A DNA stretch of 64,000 bases from assembly GCF_005869225.1 (NCBI RefSeq), contig NZ_SWFP01000001.1, positions 310,001 through 374,000 on the forward strand, read 5' to 3'. Below the pieces are notes generated by a model. It saw nothing but the letters and a program-made list of their open reading frames with translations. It did no database searches and was not told the DNA's origin. The translations under genes and the position numbers were made by a program. Positions within the stretch are counted from its first letter, which is position 1; the number at the start of each line of letters is the position of its first letter. This document shows, piece after piece, positions 63,201-64,000 of the stretch. The stretch comes from Dyadobacter bucti (GTDB lineage: Bacteria > Bacteroidota > Bacteroidia > Cytophagales > Spirosomataceae).

Positions 63201-63726
63201 TGGCAAGGTTTACCTCCCAGCTTCCCACCCTGGCTATGCGCTGAGTCTCTTCGAGTATTTTGCCGTTTCTGATCAGATTGGCGTGCGCAAGCTTCTCATT
63301 TTCCTGGGTCTGTACGACCTCAGTAACATCTGTCAGTGAACGCACAATAAACTCTACCTCGCCGGCGGAATTAAGAACAGGCGTATTAGCAGCCACCAGG
63401 TATACAACAGTACCGGAGAAATTATTTTCGTACCGGATCACGGGCGTTTTATTGGGACGTTTTTCATTGACTACTCTTTCGAGCAACATTCCCCAGTCGG
63501 CAGTTTTGAACTCAGGATTGGCAGCAAAAATTTCAGGGAAACCCCGACCGACCAGATACTCCCGCGTCGTATTGACCAGGGCAAGGTACGCGTCGTTTAC
63601 CTGTGCAATGGTAAAGACCGGAGAATCAGGCAGCACGATCATGCTGGGCACAGGCAGTATTTTAAAAATTTCAGCCAACGAATTAAACTCTTCCGTCTCC
63701 GTTAACAGGGATTCCAAAGTTCTCAT
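60253..63726 (-). CDS. Multi-PAS/GAF sensor protein ending in a dimerisation domain without ATPase
   Basis: An 1157-residue soluble protein. About seven PAS domains are seen, including SPVFTIAQVNDAYLALVNTT near the start, VGSWEVNLATNEVTWSEVVR, IRGIVWEADLDTMEFFFVSD, HFGNWQWDMVSDVVQWSDGL and NDSVLIAEPDNKMQVIIRYV, with a GAF domain at about 410-570 (MGPSAGSCGAAAFFKKTVIV). The C-terminus reads IAWIQSHVVRAPLARLMGLV, a HisKA-like helix, and stops about 55 residues later. No HATPase motifs follow. It is therefore a sensor without catalytic domain, or uses another kinase. Upstream 63727-64000 is gene-free. Confidence 0.88.
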   Translation of the reverse strand: MRTLESLLTETEEFNSLAEIFKILPVPSMIVLPDSPVFTIAQVNDAYLALVNTTREYLVGRGFPEIFAANPEFKTADWGMLLERVVNEKRPNKTPVIRYENNFSGTVVYLVAANTPVLNSAGEVEFIVRSLTDVTEVVQTQENEKLAHANLIRNGKILEETQRIARVGSWEVNLATNEVTWSEVVRDIHEVGPAYDPTFESVLAFYVEEGVRRNFIALVEKAIEDGSLFDFQARIMTAKGNERWIRTTGQVEHKDGITRIFGAAQDITEIRQTEQSLTESRNQFESLIQTIRGIVWEADLDTMEFFFVSDHVQDILGFTPMEWLSEREFWKNHIHPADRAEAIDYCQRQLKRNRNYTCEYRMIKADGNVVWIKDVVSVIRENGRPVCARGLMVDITETKRMEELGRLEKSVLEINSSGDTEIQTLLSKYLRGIEEIFPNMHCSIYKVIDNHLRHWLAPSLPEAYCEMADSVAMGPSAGSCGAAAFFKKTVIVSDIANDPVWADYKHLALQYNLRACWSHPIISSEGEVMATFGVYYNEKKEPEEEELKVVNRCASILQIILENRQKSELLEESSFLMKQGEELAHFGNWQWDMVSDVVQWSDGLYSIYGLDKAVVKATFEGYLSIIHEDDKERVSDHIQSLVQTRNDVVFEERIVHPNGEIRHLKSWGRVKTDENGNPVVMLGACLDITDSKKIQQQLLKSESRLRSIVDAQTNYVMRVDLDGNYTYYNNKYREDFGWIFDGQDMDGKSALATVAPCHHESLLRTSQDCINNPGTIFQLELDKFSERGGVRSTYWHLICLTNFLGEPFEIQCIGLDITDRKHAEDALKISNERYEYVNKATKDAIFDWDINKDHIQWGEGFTRIFGFETHAECYPVGSWYANIYPPDKNRIETSLSGALADSSCNSWQEEYQFKRADDGFAYVQENAYILRNDEGNAVRMIGVMRDITRMKEEEHHLKMLESVITHANDSVLIAEPDNKMQVIIRYVNEAFVKLTGYSRDEIIGKRISILANPDKTEEADPMESVIRKGRSAQLETIQYKKSGEQYWVRLSLNPIENENGVITHWVSIGHDVTERMKYVEAIEMQNEKLQNIAWIQSHVVRAPLARLMGLVDLVKNYENSPVEKEMLLGHILTSANELDGIIRNISDETKTDNAPHS

Positions 63727-64000
63727 AAAGTACAGTTCAAAGTCCAGGTCGCTTCCATACTGATTGACAATCCAAGGCCATTGCTATCAGCAATAAAGTC
63801 CTCAATCAAAAGCTGTCTAAAAAAGCTTCTGATAAAAAACAGCCCGGTTTTGTTAATTGATTTATTGCAGCAAAAAACAAGACACTTTGGAAGTCCGGTC
63901 CCGAAAAGGCCTTGTATACTAACAGCTCAAAAGTGACTGTATTCCATTTACAAAAAACAAAATAACTCGACAAAACAGAAAAAAGTACTTCTATATTCAT
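63727..64000. other. Gene-free AT-rich upstream region of the PAS gene
   Basis: A minus-strand frame starts at the window edge (64 residues) but has no recognisable content and AT-rich codons. I see no supported gene here. Confidence 0.5.

Noticed and set aside
63806-64000. Minus-strand 64-residue frame at the right edge
   Set aside because: It starts at the edge, has no recognisable motif and AT-rich codons, and lies in the promoter region of the PAS gene.

Overview
The window looks like the chromosome of an aerobic, polysaccharide-using member of the Bacteroidota, most likely order Cytophagales, family Spirosomaceae, and Dyadobacter-like. The reasons are three SusC/SusD pairs, a hybrid two-component regulator beside a fructan locus, LytS/LytTR regulators, a cbb3 oxidase encoded as CcoN-CcoO and CcoQ-CcoP fusions, and mid-range G+C. 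Genus is inferred from gene content only. I saw no rRNA, tRNA, insertion sequence, phage gene or CRISPR array.

Region 1 (1-17100, minus strand) is a sugar-acid utilisation locus. It holds a PQQ-dependent dehydrogenase with a c-haem (cut by the window edge), two SusC/SusD pairs, three enolase-superfamily acid-sugar dehydratases that all carry twin-arginine signals, and a LacI-type regulator. A motif TTAATCGNTTAA lies upstream of one dehydratase and twice upstream of the second susC, and is the probable LacI operator. A GC-rich repeat array bounded by palindromes separates the ManD-like gene from lacI. A LytS/LytTR two-component pair is transcribed divergently (17404-19345).

Region 2 (19400-30600) is mixed: a small membrane protein, an orphan LysR regulator, a 74-residue protein with a paralogue 22 kb away, a decayed LuxR fragment, a GT39-like glycosyltransferase, a Nif3-family protein with a Tat signal, a malic enzyme-phosphotransacetylase fusion, a TolB-like propeller protein, an MBL-fold hydrolase, a remnant HigA antitoxin and a DinB protein.

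Region 3 (30640-42600, plus strand) is a complete fructan locus: sugar permease, fructokinase, SusC, SusD, GH32 fructosidase, a terminator, and a hybrid two-component regulator whose sensor is a periplasmic sugar-binding domain.

Region 4 (43700-60260, plus strand) is a micro-oxic respiration cluster: ccoI, ccoS, ccoN-O, ccoQ-P, ccoG, fixH, a SafE/CcoH-like gene, hemN, a PAS histidine kinase, and a response regulator fused to a CRP/FNR-type DNA-binding module. Five FNR/FixK-like dyads (TGAY-N4-RTCA) lie in front of ccoI, ccoS, ccoG, hemN and an unrecognised 597-residue protein that resembles a flavin TIM barrel. I read this as one oxygen- or redox-responsive regulon with its regulator encoded inside it. 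A TerC-family gene and a giant multi-PAS protein without an ATPase domain close the window.
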